Shown here: positions 1 through 9,105 of the stretch, piece after piece | Numbering within the stretch: the stretch's first letter is position 1 | Layout: each line of letters begins with the position of its first letter | Source of the DNA: Anaeromyxobacter sp. | GTDB taxonomy: Bacteria; Myxococcota; Myxococcia; Myxococcales; Anaeromyxobacteraceae | NCBI GenBank assembly: GCA_016718565.1 | Contig: JADKCZ010000001.1 | Location: forward strand, 1,178,001 to 1,242,000 | Reading direction: 5' to 3' | Length of the DNA stretch: 64,000 nucleotides | Notes under the pieces: generated by a model | The model's database searches: none | What the model was told of the DNA's origin: nothing | Seen by the model: only the letters and a program-made list of their open reading frames with translations | Translations under genes and position numbers: made by a program

Positions 1-66
1 TCTTGCCCGCACCCCCGGTGCGACAGGCGCCGGGCGCCGCACCGTCACCACCACCAGGAGCCCACC

Positions 67-837
67 ATGCGCCGCCTCGCCCTCGCTGCCCTGCTCACCC
101 TCCCGCTCATCGCCCTGGCCGAGGAGGCCAAGCCCGTCGAGTGGAAGGGCACGGTGGGCGCCGGCCTCATCGTCCTGACCGGCAACTCCGAGACCACCAC
201 CTTCACCGGCGCGGCGCAGGCCAGCCGCGAGACCCTCGGCTGGATCCTCTCGGCCAAGGCGTCCGGGGCCTACGGCCAGAACCGGTCGCCGGGGGCGGCC
301 AGCGAGACCACCGCGCTCAGCGCCGCCGGCCAGGTCCGGCTGGACCGGAAGCTCGGCGAGACCTGGACGGTGTTCGTCATCGGCGGGGCCGAGACGGACC
401 ACGTGGCCAGCGTGGAGTACCGCACCATCAGCGAGCTGGGCGCCAGCGCCCAGTGGGTGGACGTCAAGGAGGCCGACTGGCAGAAGCTGGCGCTGCGCAC
501 CGACCTCGGCCTGCGCTACGGCTACGAGGCGCGCTACCAGTACTACGGCACCCCCATCGGGCCGCAGCCGGGCGTCGAGCTCATCGCCCCGCGCCTCGGC
601 CTGGCCTTCCGCTACGGCTTCTCCAAGGACGTCTTCTTCACCGAGGAGGCGGAGGTCATGACGGCCCTCAACGGCGAGTCGCGGGTGCTGGCCAAGTCGG
701 TCAGCAAGCTCTCCAGCCGGCTCACCCAGGCCGTCACCTTCGGGGTGGGCTACACGGTGAGCCACGACAGCCTGCCGGCGGCGGGCAAGGTGAAGACCGA
801 CACCGCGCTGACCGCGCTGCTGGAGGTCGGCTTCTAG
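67..837 (+). CDS. DUF481-type outer-membrane beta-barrel protein
   Basis: This is a 256-residue exported protein. An AGGAG ribosome-binding site at 56-60 fits the ATG at 67. Residues 1-19 form a signal peptide (MRRLALAALLTLPLIALA), and the mature part opens with a GTVGAG...LTGNSETT segment typical of DUF481 (YdiY-like) outer-membrane proteins. The rest is alternating aromatic/hydrophobic strands, and the protein ends in VGF, as expected for a barrel C-terminus. The family is thought to sit in the outer membrane, but its substrate is unknown. It is transcribed towards a chemoreceptor on the opposite strand, so it is probably a stand-alone gene. Confidence 0.8.
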   Translation: MRRLALAALLTLPLIALAEEAKPVEWKGTVGAGLIVLTGNSETTTFTGAAQASRETLGWILSAKASGAYGQNRSPGAASETTALSAAGQVRLDRKLGETWTVFVIGGAETDHVASVEYRTISELGASAQWVDVKEADWQKLALRTDLGLRYGYEARYQYYGTPIGPQPGVELIAPRLGLAFRYGFSKDVFFTEEAEVMTALNGESRVLAKSVSKLSSRLTQAVTFGVGYTVSHDSLPAAGKVKTDTALTALLEVGF

Positions 838-888
838 CAGGGTCCCGCGCCGGCCCGCGCGCCCCGGCCCGGGGCCCGCGGCGCCGGC

Positions 889-2493
889 TCACTCCACCCG
901 GAACCCGCTGACGATCTCGGAGATCCGCACCGAGGTGGCCTTGAGGTGGGCGGCGGCCTGCTCCAGCCCCTGGATGCGGGCCAGGGTCTCCTCCATGCCG
1001 GCGTCCAGGTCGCGCATGGCGCCGGCGATCTGGCCGACCCCGGTGGACTGCTGCTGCACCGCGGTGGCGATCTGCAGGGCCGCCTCGCTGGTCTCCTTCA
1101 CGATGGCGCCGATGTGCGTCAGGCTCTGGCCGGAGGCGCGGATGGCGTCCAGGCTGCCCTCCATGCCGCGGCGCGAGCGCTCGGTGAGGTCCAGGGTGGC
1201 CTGGATGGCGGCCTGGATCTCCTGCACCATCCGGCCGATGCGCGCCGCCGCCTGGCCGGACTGCTCGGCCAGGGCCCGCACCTCGGCCGCCACCACCCCG
1301 AACCCCTTGCCGGCCTCGCCGGCCCGCACCGCCTCGATGGAGGCGTTGAGGGAGAGGACGTGCGACTGGGTGGCCAGGTCCTTCACCGTCTCGACGATCT
1401 CGCCGACGGCGCGGGCCTGGTCGAGCAGCAGGGTGCTCTGGGCCACGATGCGCCCCACCGAGTCCTGGATCTGCCGGATGCCCTCCACCGACTGCTGGGC
1501 CGAGCCCTGCCCCTGCAGGCTGAAGTCGGCGGCGCGCCGCGCCACGTCCAGCACCGAGGTGGCCCGGCTGGAGGCCAGGGCGGAGGTCTGCTCCAGCTGG
1601 CGGGTGGTGGTGCTGGTCTGGGCGATGCCGGTGGCCTGCCGCTCCAGCAGCGCGGTCTGCGCCCGGGTCAGCTGGTCCAGCTCGACGGCGGCGCCCGAGA
1701 GGTCGCCGGAGGCGGTGCCCAGGGTGGCGATGATCTCGCGCAGCCGCCCGGTCATGCGCAGGAAGGCGCCGGCCAGCGCCCCCACCTCGTCGCCGGAGGT
1801 CACCTCGATGGGCACCGTCAGGTCGCCCTCGGCGATGCGCAGGGCGGCCCGGTGCAGGGTCTCGAGCGGGCGCGACAGGCCGGCGGCCAGCCACCAGGAG
1901 AAGGCGGTGGCCCCCACCGCGGCCAGGATCATGATGAGCGCGCCCAGGGCCGCCGAGCGGGCCTGCAGCCGGCGGGCCGCCTCGAAGCCGGTCGCCATGG
2001 AGGCGCGGGCGCGGGCGGTCCGGTCGGCCAGCTCGCCGCCCAGGGCGCGGAACCGCCCGGCCATGGCCTGCGTGGCCGCCACCACCACCTCGCCCTTGTC
2101 GCGCCGGATGAGCCGCTCGGTGGTGTGGCGCGCCAGCTGGTAGTACTCGTCCACCTGCCCGTGGAGCCGCTCGGCCTGCTCCTCCTCCAGGCCGGCCGCC
2201 TCCGCCAGCTCGATGCGGCGGCCCATCTCGGCGTGCAGCCCGTCGGCCAGCTCCAGGCCGGCCAGGTCCTCGGCGCCGGCCGAGTCCCGCAGCTGCCCCT
2301 GCAGCCGGGCCAGCAGCTCCTCCAGGTCGCGCGACACCTCCAGCGCCGGGGCGTGCTCCCGCTCGACGCGGGTCAGCTCCTGCGAGGCCCGGCTGGAGAG
2401 CGCCGCCGAGACGCCGGTGGCCACCAGGGCGGCGGCCACCACGGCCGCGGCCGGCAGGACCATCTTGTGGCGGAACTTGAGGCCGGAGGACAT
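889..2493 (-). CDS. methyl-accepting chemotaxis protein
   Basis: This 534-residue transmembrane chemoreceptor has TM1 at about 11-31, a periplasmic helical sensor at about 32-180, TM2 at about 181-205, and a HAMP domain at about 206-258 (EGDLTVPIE...GDEVG). A long cytoplasmic coiled coil follows. The signalling tip is canonical: around 373-413 it contains [20 protein letters not shown] and EVRALAEQS, the CheA/CheW contact hairpin. It senses a periplasmic ligand and controls a CheA kinase. It lies 8 bases after a small phosphate-binding-like gene and a porin on the same strand, so the ligand may be linked to that pair (inference). Confidence 0.93.
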   Translation of the reverse strand: MSSGLKFRHKMVLPAAAVVAAALVATGVSAALSSRASQELTRVEREHAPALEVSRDLEELLARLQGQLRDSAGAEDLAGLELADGLHAEMGRRIELAEAAGLEEEQAERLHGQVDEYYQLARHTTERLIRRDKGEVVVAATQAMAGRFRALGGELADRTARARASMATGFEAARRLQARSAALGALIMILAAVGATAFSWWLAAGLSRPLETLHRAALRIAEGDLTVPIEVTSGDEVGALAGAFLRMTGRLREIIATLGTASGDLSGAAVELDQLTRAQTALLERQATGIAQTSTTTRQLEQTSALASSRATSVLDVARRAADFSLQGQGSAQQSVEGIRQIQDSVGRIVAQSTLLLDQARAVGEIVETVKDLATQSHVLSLNASIEAVRAGEAGKGFGVVAAEVRALAEQSGQAAARIGRMVQEIQAAIQATLDLTERSRRGMEGSLDAIRASGQSLTHIGAIVKETSEAALQIATAVQQQSTGVGQIAGAMRDLDAGMEETLARIQGLEQAAAHLKATSVRISEIVSGFRVE

Positions 2494-2501
2494 GGGGACG
2501 C

Positions 2502-2924
2502 TCAGGGCCTGACGGCCACGACCTTCACGCCGGTGACGTCGGCGGTGGGGGAGACGTAGCCGATGGCGCCCGGGTTGGCCCGCACGTAGGCCACCACCTC
2601 GGCGTCACCGGCCTTCTCCAGGGGGGGGACGTCGCGGCCGGAGAAGATCTGCTGGTTCCAGTAGGAGCGGACCGCGTTGAGGCTCTTCTGGTGAACGGCC
2701 TCGGCGACGCGCCGGCGCAGCCGCTCGGAGGCGGGCTCGACCGGCATGGCCGGCGTGCCGTCCGGCCAGCGCAGCACCTTCTTGAGGAGGAGCTGCGAGA
2801 CCTGCACCCGGCCCAGCTCGCCGGCCGGGTTGTCCGGGTGGACCACCACCTTGAAGTCCTCGGCCAGCGCCGGCGGCGCGGCGCACAGCAGCAGGACGGC
2901 CAGGAGGCGGAGGGCGGGGCGCAT
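2502..2924 (-). CDS. small periplasmic phosphate-binding-like protein
   Basis: This 140-residue protein has a clear signal peptide (about 1-21, ending ALA). The mature part resembles the C-terminal half of PstS-type proteins: an [10 protein letters not shown] start, a V..LL.KK..RW.DG motif, [16 protein letters not shown], and the closing GAIGYVSP. It is about half the length of PstS and lacks an obvious second lobe. This shape is common for single-domain relatives found next to porins and chemoreceptors. The ATG at 2924 was chosen because the signal peptide starts there. It sits between the porin (8-base gap) and the chemoreceptor (8-base gap), so the three are probably one operon. Phosphate as ligand is inference. 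Confidence 0.75.
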   Translation of the reverse strand: MRPALRLLAVLLLCAAPPALAEDFKVVVHPDNPAGELGRVQVSQLLLKKVLRWPDGTPAMPVEPASERLRRRVAEAVHQKSLNAVRSYWNQQIFSGRDVPPLEKAGDAEVVAYVRANPGAIGYVSPTADVTGVKVVAVRP

Positions 2925-2932
2925 CGGCTGGC

Positions 2933-4075
2933 CTAGAAGGCGAACTGGGTCCCGACGACGAGCACGCCGGTGCCGGTGGGCGGGGGCGAGTCCACCAGGT
3001 CGCGCGGCGTGGTGGGCCGCCCCAGCGTCTCCTCCGGGTAGGCGAAGCGGTTGCCCTCCACCTGGTGGAAGGAGGCCTTGAAGGCCAGGCTGGGGCTGAC
3101 CCAGTAGTTCAGGCTGGCCGCCACCTCCTGGTGGCGCAGCAGCGGGCTCGAGCCGGCGTAGCCGTCCAGGGTGGTGCGGTGGGCCTCCAGGCGCAGGGCC
3201 GCCTGGAGGTGCTCGGTGAACCACCAGGCGGCGGTGGCGTAGCCCGACCAGGCCCGCTCGGTGCCGATCTCGGCGGTGAGGAAGGCCTCGGCGTCGAGCC
3301 AGAGCCGCTCCCCGCGGTGCTGCACCGAGAGCCCCGCCACCAGGAAGGTCTCGCTCTTCCCCTCGTCCTTGGTGAGGTGGCCGCCGTAGCCGGAGAGCCG
3401 GACGGTGAGGTCGGACGGGGTGGTCAGGCTGAGCCGGCCGCCCAGGAGATCGCGCCCCTGCTGCGGCTCGGGGGCCAGGTCCAGGAGGGCGTCGCCCCCG
3501 CCCGACTCCAGGCCGCGGTAGCCCTCCAGCTCGGAGAGCTTGACCGCCCCGGCGTAGAAGTCCCAGGCCACCGTCCAGCCGTCCTCGCTGATGGCCAGGC
3601 CGGTCAGCCCGGCGCCCAGGTAGGCCGTGCCGGTCACGTTGGCCGGCCCGTAGACGGAGGTGGGCAGGGTGAAGAAGGCGCGGGTGGTGCCGGCGAAGCG
3701 CAGCTCGTTCAGGTTGCCGATGGGCTGCTGCACCTTGCCCACCCGCACCCGCAGCTGCTCGGAGAAGCGCCACTCGGCGAAGACCCACTCGGCCTCCACC
3801 TCCTGGGGATCGAAGCCGAGCTGGGCCGAGATGACCAGGTCCGGGGAGGGGCGGGCCGACAGCACCAGGTCGAACATGGCGGTGTCGTAGTTGCCGTCCG
3901 GCGTGGCCTCGCCGAAGGAGTTGCCCGAGGTGGTCCGCTGGTAGGCCCACTGGCCGTCGCCGTGCACGGTGAGCTGCCCGTCGGCGACGTCCACCGGGCG
4001 GGCGGCCAGCGGCAGCGCCAGGGCGGCGGCGGCCAGCAGGGCGGCGGGGAGGGTGGAGGGCCGGGTGGGGCGCAC
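2933..4075 (-). CDS. phosphate-selective-porin-like outer-membrane protein
   Basis: This protein of about 380 residues has a signal peptide (RPTRPSTLPAALLAAAALAL...ARP) and a barrel built of amphipathic strands ending in GTQFAF, a typical outer-membrane C-terminus. The segment RVRVGKVQQPIGNLNEL resembles the conserved 'VGK...P.G' strand of OprO/OprP-like porins. No ATG is available. GTG at 4075 is preferred over GTG at 4081 because an AGGA lies 8 bases upstream. It is followed by the small phosphate-binding-like gene and the chemoreceptor, suggesting a combined uptake/sensing unit. The exact substrate cannot be read from the sequence. Confidence 0.75.
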   Translation of the reverse strand: MRPTRPSTLPAALLAAAALALPLAARPVDVADGQLTVHGDGQWAYQRTTSGNSFGEATPDGNYDTAMFDLVLSARPSPDLVISAQLGFDPQEVEAEWVFAEWRFSEQLRVRVGKVQQPIGNLNELRFAGTTRAFFTLPTSVYGPANVTGTAYLGAGLTGLAISEDGWTVAWDFYAGAVKLSELEGYRGLESGGGDALLDLAPEPQQGRDLLGGRLSLTTPSDLTVRLSGYGGHLTKDEGKSETFLVAGLSVQHRGERLWLDAEAFLTAEIGTERAWSGYATAAWWFTEHLQAALRLEAHRTTLDGYAGSSPLLRHQEVAASLNYWVSPSLAFKASFHQVEGNRFAYPEETLGRPTTPRDLVDSPPPTGTGVLVVGTQFAF

Positions 4076-4101
4076 GCCCACAGTCCTAGCAGGTTCGCGG
4101 C

Positions 4102-5688
4102 TCACGCGGCGGCGGGATCGAAGGCGATGCCGGCCCGCTCCAGCAGCCCCTTGAGCTCCGCCTTGTTGACGGCCTTGGCCCAGGCCTCCCTCGGCTCCAC
4201 CAGCTTCTTCTTCACCAGCTCCAGCAGCGAGTCGCCCAGGGTGGCCATGCCGGCCGCCTTGCCGGTCTGCATGATGGAGGGGATCTGGAAGGTCTTGCCC
4301 TCGCGGATCAGGTTGGCCACGCCCGAGTTGCACAGCAGCACCTCCAGGGCCGCCACCCGCCCGCCCCCGATCTTCTTGCACAGGGTCTGGGCGATGACGC
4401 CCTTCAGCGACTCGGAGAGCATCATGCGGATCTGGGCCTGCCGGTCGGCCGGGAACTGGTCGATGATCCGGTCCACCGTGGAGGGGGCGGTGTTGGTGTG
4501 CAGCGTGCCGAAGACCAGGTGGCCGGTCTCGGCGGTCTCGATGGCGATGGCGATGGTCTCGAGATCGCGCAGCTCGCCCACCAGCACCACGTCCGGGTCC
4601 TCGCGCAGCGCGGCCCGCAGGGCCGCCTTGAACCCGCTGGTGTGCACCCCCACCTCGCGCTGGTTCACCAGGCACTTGCGGTTGGGGTGCACGAACTCGA
4701 TGGGGTCCTCGATGGTGATGATGTGGTCCTCGCGGGTGCGGTTGACGTGGTCGATCATGGCCGCCAGCGTGGTGGACTTGCCGGAGCCGGTGGGGCCGGT
4801 CACCAGCACCAGCCCCTTGCTGAGGTGGCACAGGTCCAGCACCGGCTTCGAGAGCCCCATCTTCTCGGCGGTCAGGATCTCGGTGGGGATCTGCCGCAGC
4901 ACCGCGCCGATGCCCTTGCGGTCGCAGAAGACGTTGACGCGGAAGCGGGCCTGGGCCGTCTCGTGGGCGAAGTCGGTGTCCTTGCGGGCGTGCCACTCCT
5001 CGCGGTTCTTCTCCGGGGCCACCGTCCAGAGCATGTCCTTGAGCCGCTCGGGGGAGAGGGGGCCGTAGCCCAGCACCGGCGTGATGTCGCCGTCGATGCG
5101 CAGGCTGGGCGGGTTGTCGCTGGAGAGGTGCAGGTCGGAGGCGCGGCGTGCCACCATGGCCTCCAGCAGGGCGTCGAAGGCGGCGCGCGGATCGGCCGGG
5201 GCCGGGACGGTGAGCGCCGGCGCGGTCGCGGCGGGCTGGACCGGCGTGGCCGGCGCCGCGGGGGGCGGCGCGGGGGGGATGATGACCGCCGGCGAGGCGC
5301 CGCTGGGGGTGCGGCGCGGCGACTGGCCCACCGGGGTGCCAGGCAGGTCGAGGTCGAGCGGGCCGGCCGGCCGGGCCGGGGCGACGGCGACGCGGCGCAG
5401 CACCTGGGCCCGCGCCAGGGCCCCCTCGAGCGCGAAGCGCACCTCCACCGCGCCGGCCGGGGCCAGGTAGTTGAAGGTGGTGGGGCCGGGCTGGGGGAAG
5501 CCGGGGCGCAGGTCCTCGGGCAGGATCTCGGTGAGCGCCCCCACGATCTGCGGGGTGGTGAGCGGCTGCTTGATGAGCAGCTGGTCCCCGCGTGGCGTGG
5601 ACAGGCTGGCGCCCTGGCCGGTCACCAGGGAGAGCTCCGAGCCGGGCTCGGCGTACAGGCGGTCGATGAGGGGGTCGAGGCGGGACAT
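4102..5688 (-). CDS. PilT/PilU-family ATPase with duplicated N-terminal domain
   Basis: This 528-residue secretion-type ATPase is probably a type IV pilus retraction motor or a regulator of one. Residues 170-528 form a complete PilT protein: an N-domain (ASDLHLSSDNPPSLRIDG at 183-200), Walker A GPTGSGKSTT at 298-307, an Asp box (ITIEDPIEFVHP), Walker B DPDVVLVGELRD at 364-375, and a His box GHLVFGTLHT. PilT is normally about 350-370 residues. The extra N-terminal part (1-100) looks like a second, divergent copy of the PilT N-domain, joined by a Pro/Ala-rich linker (105-165). It starts 2 bases after the preceding minus-strand gene, so the two are coupled. Confidence 0.88.
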   Translation of the reverse strand: MSRLDPLIDRLYAEPGSELSLVTGQGASLSTPRGDQLLIKQPLTTPQIVGALTEILPEDLRPGFPQPGPTTFNYLAPAGAVEVRFALEGALARAQVLRRVAVAPARPAGPLDLDLPGTPVGQSPRRTPSGASPAVIIPPAPPPAAPATPVQPAATAPALTVPAPADPRAAFDALLEAMVARRASDLHLSSDNPPSLRIDGDITPVLGYGPLSPERLKDMLWTVAPEKNREEWHARKDTDFAHETAQARFRVNVFCDRKGIGAVLRQIPTEILTAEKMGLSKPVLDLCHLSKGLVLVTGPTGSGKSTTLAAMIDHVNRTREDHIITIEDPIEFVHPNRKCLVNQREVGVHTSGFKAALRAALREDPDVVLVGELRDLETIAIAIETAETGHLVFGTLHTNTAPSTVDRIIDQFPADRQAQIRMMLSESLKGVIAQTLCKKIGGGRVAALEVLLCNSGVANLIREGKTFQIPSIMQTGKAAGMATLGDSLLELVKKKLVEPREAWAKAVNKAELKGLLERAGIAFDPAAA

Positions 5689-5690
5689 GG

Positions 5691-6158
5691 TCACCGTGTG
5701 CGGAGGGCCACGCAGGCGACGTGGCGCTTGTTGACGTAGGCGATCTCCTCGCCCTGGATCAGGCGGAAGAAGGGCTGGGGCTCGTTGAGCACGTCCACCA
5801 GGCGGGTCCGGTCGGGCGGGCGCACGAAGGAGACCAGGCCGCCGAGGGCGGTCCCGTCCTGCAGCTGGACCTCCACCTCGTGCTCGGTGGGCAGGGTGAC
5901 CTCGTCGGCGTCGGCGTCGAGGGCGCGCGCCACCCGCACCACCGGCACGCCGGGTCGGTGCAGGAAGCTCATGGCCCCGGCGGCCTCGTCGAGCGCCGGG
6001 ATGAAGTCGTCCCGCCCGTTGAGCAGATCGAGCGGCACCTCGGGTCCGGCGTGGCCGGGCGCCGCCTCCGCCAGGAAGAGGGCCATCTGCCGCGCCACGC
6101 CGCCGGGCATGATGACCTGCACCGAGACCTTCCGCTTGGGGACCCGAAGCTCGTCCAT
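5691..6158 (-). CDS. hypothetical protein upstream of PilT-like ATPase
   Basis: This is a 155-residue soluble, acidic protein that I cannot assign to a family. It has no signal peptide or membrane segment. It contains a long hydrophobic/charged beta-rich middle (PVVRVARALDADADEVTLP, then VEVQLQDGTALGGLVSFV) and a C-terminal block DRTRLVDVLNEPQPFFRLI...VNKRHVACVAL. That block resembles small regulatory modules in which a 'D-LN-F-L' motif precedes a final strand. The ATG at 6158 is the natural start. The gene ends 2 bases before the PilT-like ATPase begins, so the products are likely made together and may act together (inference). Confidence 0.65.
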   Translation of the reverse strand: MDELRVPKRKVSVQVIMPGGVARQMALFLAEAAPGHAGPEVPLDLLNGRDDFIPALDEAAGAMSFLHRPGVPVVRVARALDADADEVTLPTEHEVEVQLQDGTALGGLVSFVRPPDRTRLVDVLNEPQPFFRLIQGEEIAYVNKRHVACVALRTR

Positions 6159-6380
6159 GGCGGAGGCACGGTGCGAAGGCCGTGCCCACCGGACCCGTGC
6201 GGTGGCGCGGGTCGAGGGCCGGGACGTCACGGACCCCCGGGTCCGACGGCACCCGGCCGGCGGCGCCACCCGCCCCGGGCCGGGTGACCGCGCCCGGGTG
6301 GCTGCGCGCCCCCGCCTCTGGCGCGGCGCGCCATCCGGGAGCAGAATCCCGCCGCTTTCACACCCGGAGGGGAACCCGCG

Positions 6381-7394
6381 ATGAGGAGCACCCGCTACGA
6401 TCTCTACGGCGCCCTGGTCGGCGTCGGCCTGCCCGTCCTCGGCACGCTGCTCGAGGCCTGGACGCGCCACGGCGGCGTCTCGCCCGAGGCCCTGGCGGCG
6501 GCCTTCGCAGGGCAGCCGCTCCTCTGGATCATGGCCACCACCCCGGTGGTGCTGGGCGGCCTGGGCCACGTGCTGGTGCGCCAGCACGGCGAGATCGTCC
6601 GCCAGAGCAGCGAGATCGTGCGGCAGAGCGGCGAGATCGTGACGCTGGAGCAGGCGCGCCGCGAGAGCCTGCAGGGCACCGCCTCCGAGCTCTTCGCCAG
6701 GGCCCAGGGGCTGCTGGGCAACGTCTCCAACTTCACCGCCACCACCGAGGAGACCGCCGGCAGCGTCCGCCAGGCCTCCGGCACGCTGCACGCGCTGGCG
6801 CAGGCCTCCAGCGCGGCGGCCCTCTCGGCCGAGCAGGTGGTCGGCATCGCGCTCAAGGCCGAGCGGGCCGGCGACCAGGGGCTGCGCCAGGCCGAGGCGG
6901 TGCACGGCGATCTGGTGCAGCTGGCCGACGACGTGCGCGACCTGGCGGCCCGCATCGAGGCGCTCGACGGGCGCCTGGCCGAGGTGGTGGCCGCCGCGGG
7001 GGTCGACCGCCCGGGGGCGCGCCTGCCGGAGCGGCTGGCCGAGGCGCTGGCCGCGGCCCAGCGGACCATGGGCGGGGCCCTGGAGCTGGCCCGGGCCGGG
7101 GCGGTGCGCGCCGAGGCCGGCGCGCTGCAGGCCGGGGAGACCCCGCGGGTGGTGCAGGCCTTCGAGGCGGCGCTGGGCGAGTCGGCCCGGGCGGCCCGCG
7201 AGATCGCGCGGGTGGCCCAGCAGCAGGAGCAGGGGGTGGAGGTGGCGCTGCGCGCCATGGCCCAGATCTCCCACGCCACCGAGGGCGCCACCGCCTCCAC
7301 GCTGGAGGTGGCCAAGGAGGCGCGCGCCCTCAACGACCTGGCCACGGCGCTGCGGCAGGCGGTCAAGGCGACGCCGGGGCCGCGCGTAGGGTGA
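6381..7394 (+). CDS. minimal chemoreceptor-like membrane protein (tip degenerate), copy 1
   Basis: This 337-residue protein starts at an ATG with a good GGAGG upstream. Two hydrophobic segments (about 8-30 and 50-70) frame a very short loop. The rest is a methyl-accepting-type coiled coil: TATTEETAGSVRQAS early on, and ARAAREIARVAQQQEQG with ALNDLATALRQAV at the end, matching the two outer arms of an MCP signalling domain. The middle, where the CheA/CheW-binding hairpin belongs, is replaced by an unrelated Ala-rich segment (about residues 190-265). It is a tandem paralogue of the next gene, 90 bases away. It may be a structural, inhibitory or CheA-independent receptor; function unknown. Confidence 0.75.
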   Translation: MRSTRYDLYGALVGVGLPVLGTLLEAWTRHGGVSPEALAAAFAGQPLLWIMATTPVVLGGLGHVLVRQHGEIVRQSSEIVRQSGEIVTLEQARRESLQGTASELFARAQGLLGNVSNFTATTEETAGSVRQASGTLHALAQASSAAALSAEQVVGIALKAERAGDQGLRQAEAVHGDLVQLADDVRDLAARIEALDGRLAEVVAAAGVDRPGARLPERLAEALAAAQRTMGGALELARAGAVRAEAGALQAGETPRVVQAFEAALGESARAAREIARVAQQQEQGVEVALRAMAQISHATEGATASTLEVAKEARALNDLATALRQAVKATPGPRVG

Positions 7395-7484
7395 GGTAGG
7401 CGTCGCGATCCGGGGTCGCAGGACTGGCGAGGCCGGCCCCGTTGATCCAGAATCCGGCACCCCCGGACCCCACGCAGGAGCACC

Positions 7485-8549
7485 ATGTACACGCGGAGGT
7501 ACTTCTTCTACGGCGCGGCCTTTGGCCTGCTCTTCCCGCTGGCCGGCTCGGTGATCGAGGCGGCGCTCGGGCCAGCCGGACTCACCGTCCAGGGCCTGGT
7601 GGAGGCCCAGGCGCGGCCGCTGCTCTGGATCATCTGGACCGCGCCGCTCTTCCTGGGCGTGCTGGCCTCCATCGCCGGCCGCCAGCAGGACCTGCTGGTG
7701 CGGTCGGAGGCGGCCAAGCGCGAGGAGTTCCTCGACACCGCCCGCACCCTGGTGTCGGCGGCCCAGTCGCTGCTCTCCTCGGTGAGCGCCTTCTCCAGCA
7801 TGACGGCCGAGACCGCCGCCAGCGTGCGCGAGACCACCGCCACCATGGGCCAGCTGGGCCACACCGCCACCCAGGCGGCCCTCACCGCCGAGACCGTGAT
7901 CGGCCTGGCGCAGCAGGGCGCCCGCGTCTCGGCCGAGGGGCTGGCCGCCGTGGAGACCAGCCAGGGCGAGATGTCCAAGCTGGCCGACGAGGTGAAGGCC
8001 CTGTCGCAGAAGATCGAGGGGCTGAACGGCCGGATGCGCGACATCTTCGAGATCGCCTCGGTGGTGAACTACATCGCCGACCGCTCGCAGCGGCTGGCCG
8101 ACCGCGCCGTGGTGGAGGCCCAGAAGGCCGGGCCGGCCGGCGTCGGCTTCGCCGACGTGGTGGCCGAGATGCGCCACCACGCCGAGGACGCCAAGCGGGC
8201 CGCCGCCCAGGTGAAGGGCATCCTCTCCGAGGTCCACAAGGCCATGCTCTCGGCCATGACCGCCGCCGAGGTGGGCATCCGCCGCGCCGAGCAGGGCGCC
8301 TCGGTGGCGGCCGGCACCGGCGAGACCATCCGGCGCCTGGCCAACGCCCTCAAGGAGTCGTCGGGGGCGGCCCGGGAGATCGCCACGGTGGCCCAGCAGC
8401 AGGACCACGGCATCGACCAGGTGCTGAAGGCCATGAACGAGATCTACCTGGCCACCCAGGAGACCATGAGCTCCACCCAGGCGGTGGCCACCGAGGCCAA
8501 GGCCCTCAACGACCTGGCCAGCGGCCTGAAGCGGGCGGTGGCGGACTAG
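7485..8549 (+). CDS. minimal chemoreceptor-like membrane protein (tip altered), copy 2
   Basis: This 354-residue paralogue of the preceding gene shares its N-terminal pattern (RRYFFYGAAFGLLFPLAGSV, then a PLLWI membrane segment). AGGAG precedes the ATG. The coiled coil contains MTAETAASVRETTATMGQL and, at the end, AAREIATVAQQQDHGIDQ and ALNDLASGLKRAV. A hairpin-like stretch is still recognisable (IADRSQRLADRAVVEAQKAG, then GVGFADVVAEMR), but the usual NLLALNA and EAARAGE residues are changed. The GF...VV.E.R pattern remains. It probably arose from the same ancestor as copy 1 and kept more of the tip. Confidence 0.77.
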   Translation: MYTRRYFFYGAAFGLLFPLAGSVIEAALGPAGLTVQGLVEAQARPLLWIIWTAPLFLGVLASIAGRQQDLLVRSEAAKREEFLDTARTLVSAAQSLLSSVSAFSSMTAETAASVRETTATMGQLGHTATQAALTAETVIGLAQQGARVSAEGLAAVETSQGEMSKLADEVKALSQKIEGLNGRMRDIFEIASVVNYIADRSQRLADRAVVEAQKAGPAGVGFADVVAEMRHHAEDAKRAAAQVKGILSEVHKAMLSAMTAAEVGIRRAEQGASVAAGTGETIRRLANALKESSGAAREIATVAQQQDHGIDQVLKAMNEIYLATQETMSSTQAVATEAKALNDLASGLKRAVAD

Positions 8550-8580
8550 CCGGGGTGGGCGACGCGCCGGCGTGGCCCGG

Positions 8581-9015
8581 TCAGCGGCGCGCCCGCCTGG
8601 CCGCGGTGAAGAGCACCTCCAGCCGGCCGGGCCCCGGCCCGTGGCGCTCCACGTGCTCCGGGATGACGCGGATCAGGGCCGCCTCGGGCGCCTCGGGGCC
8701 GCCGGGGAACCAGCGGGCCCAGGAGGCGTCCCACAGCTCGCGCATCAGCCGGCGGTCGCGGATCACCTCGCCGGTGCCCGAGACCGAGAGCGTGGGCTGG
8801 CCCTCCTCGCCGGTGAACGAGAGGGCGCACTGCGGCTCGTGGTCCAGGTCCTTGCACTTGTTGGAGCCGATGGAGGTGGCGAACCAGATCTCCTCGCCGC
8901 GCACCCGCTGGCGCATGGCCATGGGGCGGGAGTGGAGGTGGCCATCGGCGCCGCGGGTGGTGAGGATGGCGGTCCGGTAGGCGGCGAGCAGGGTGGCGTA
9001 GTCGCGTTCCGTCAT
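8581..9015 (-). CDS. pyridoxamine 5'-phosphate oxidase-fold protein (general stress type)
   Basis: This 144-residue flavin-binding split-barrel protein resembles general-stress-protein-26-like members: an early RTAILTTRGADGHLHSRPMA block (phosphate-binding part of the barrel), EIWFATSIGSNKCKDL, and VSGTGEVIRDRRLMRELW. The Trp-Phe-Pro-Gly-Gly motif (ARWFPGGP) near residue 105 is typical of this subgroup. The ATG at 9015 is chosen because homologous sequence starts there; the frame upstream is low-complexity. The partner substrate is unknown. It is divergent from the PAS-domain gene, with about 90 bases between them for both promoters. Confidence 0.82.
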   Translation of the reverse strand: MTERDYATLLAAYRTAILTTRGADGHLHSRPMAMRQRVRGEEIWFATSIGSNKCKDLDHEPQCALSFTGEEGQPTLSVSGTGEVIRDRRLMRELWDASWARWFPGGPEAPEAALIRVIPEHVERHGPGPGRLEVLFTAARRARR

Positions 9016-9105
9016 GGCGGCCTGGCTGGTGGCTGGAGGAGAAGTGGCAGCATACCGCACCCCGGCGGGACTCCGGGGCCCTAGGCCTGCGGGCGGAATC
9101 GCGCC

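Noticed and set aside
3..911. Long overlapping frames in the DUF481 gene and many other genes
   Set aside because: High GC content produces stop-free shadow frames on both strands; they lack codon-position pattern, start signals and family motifs.
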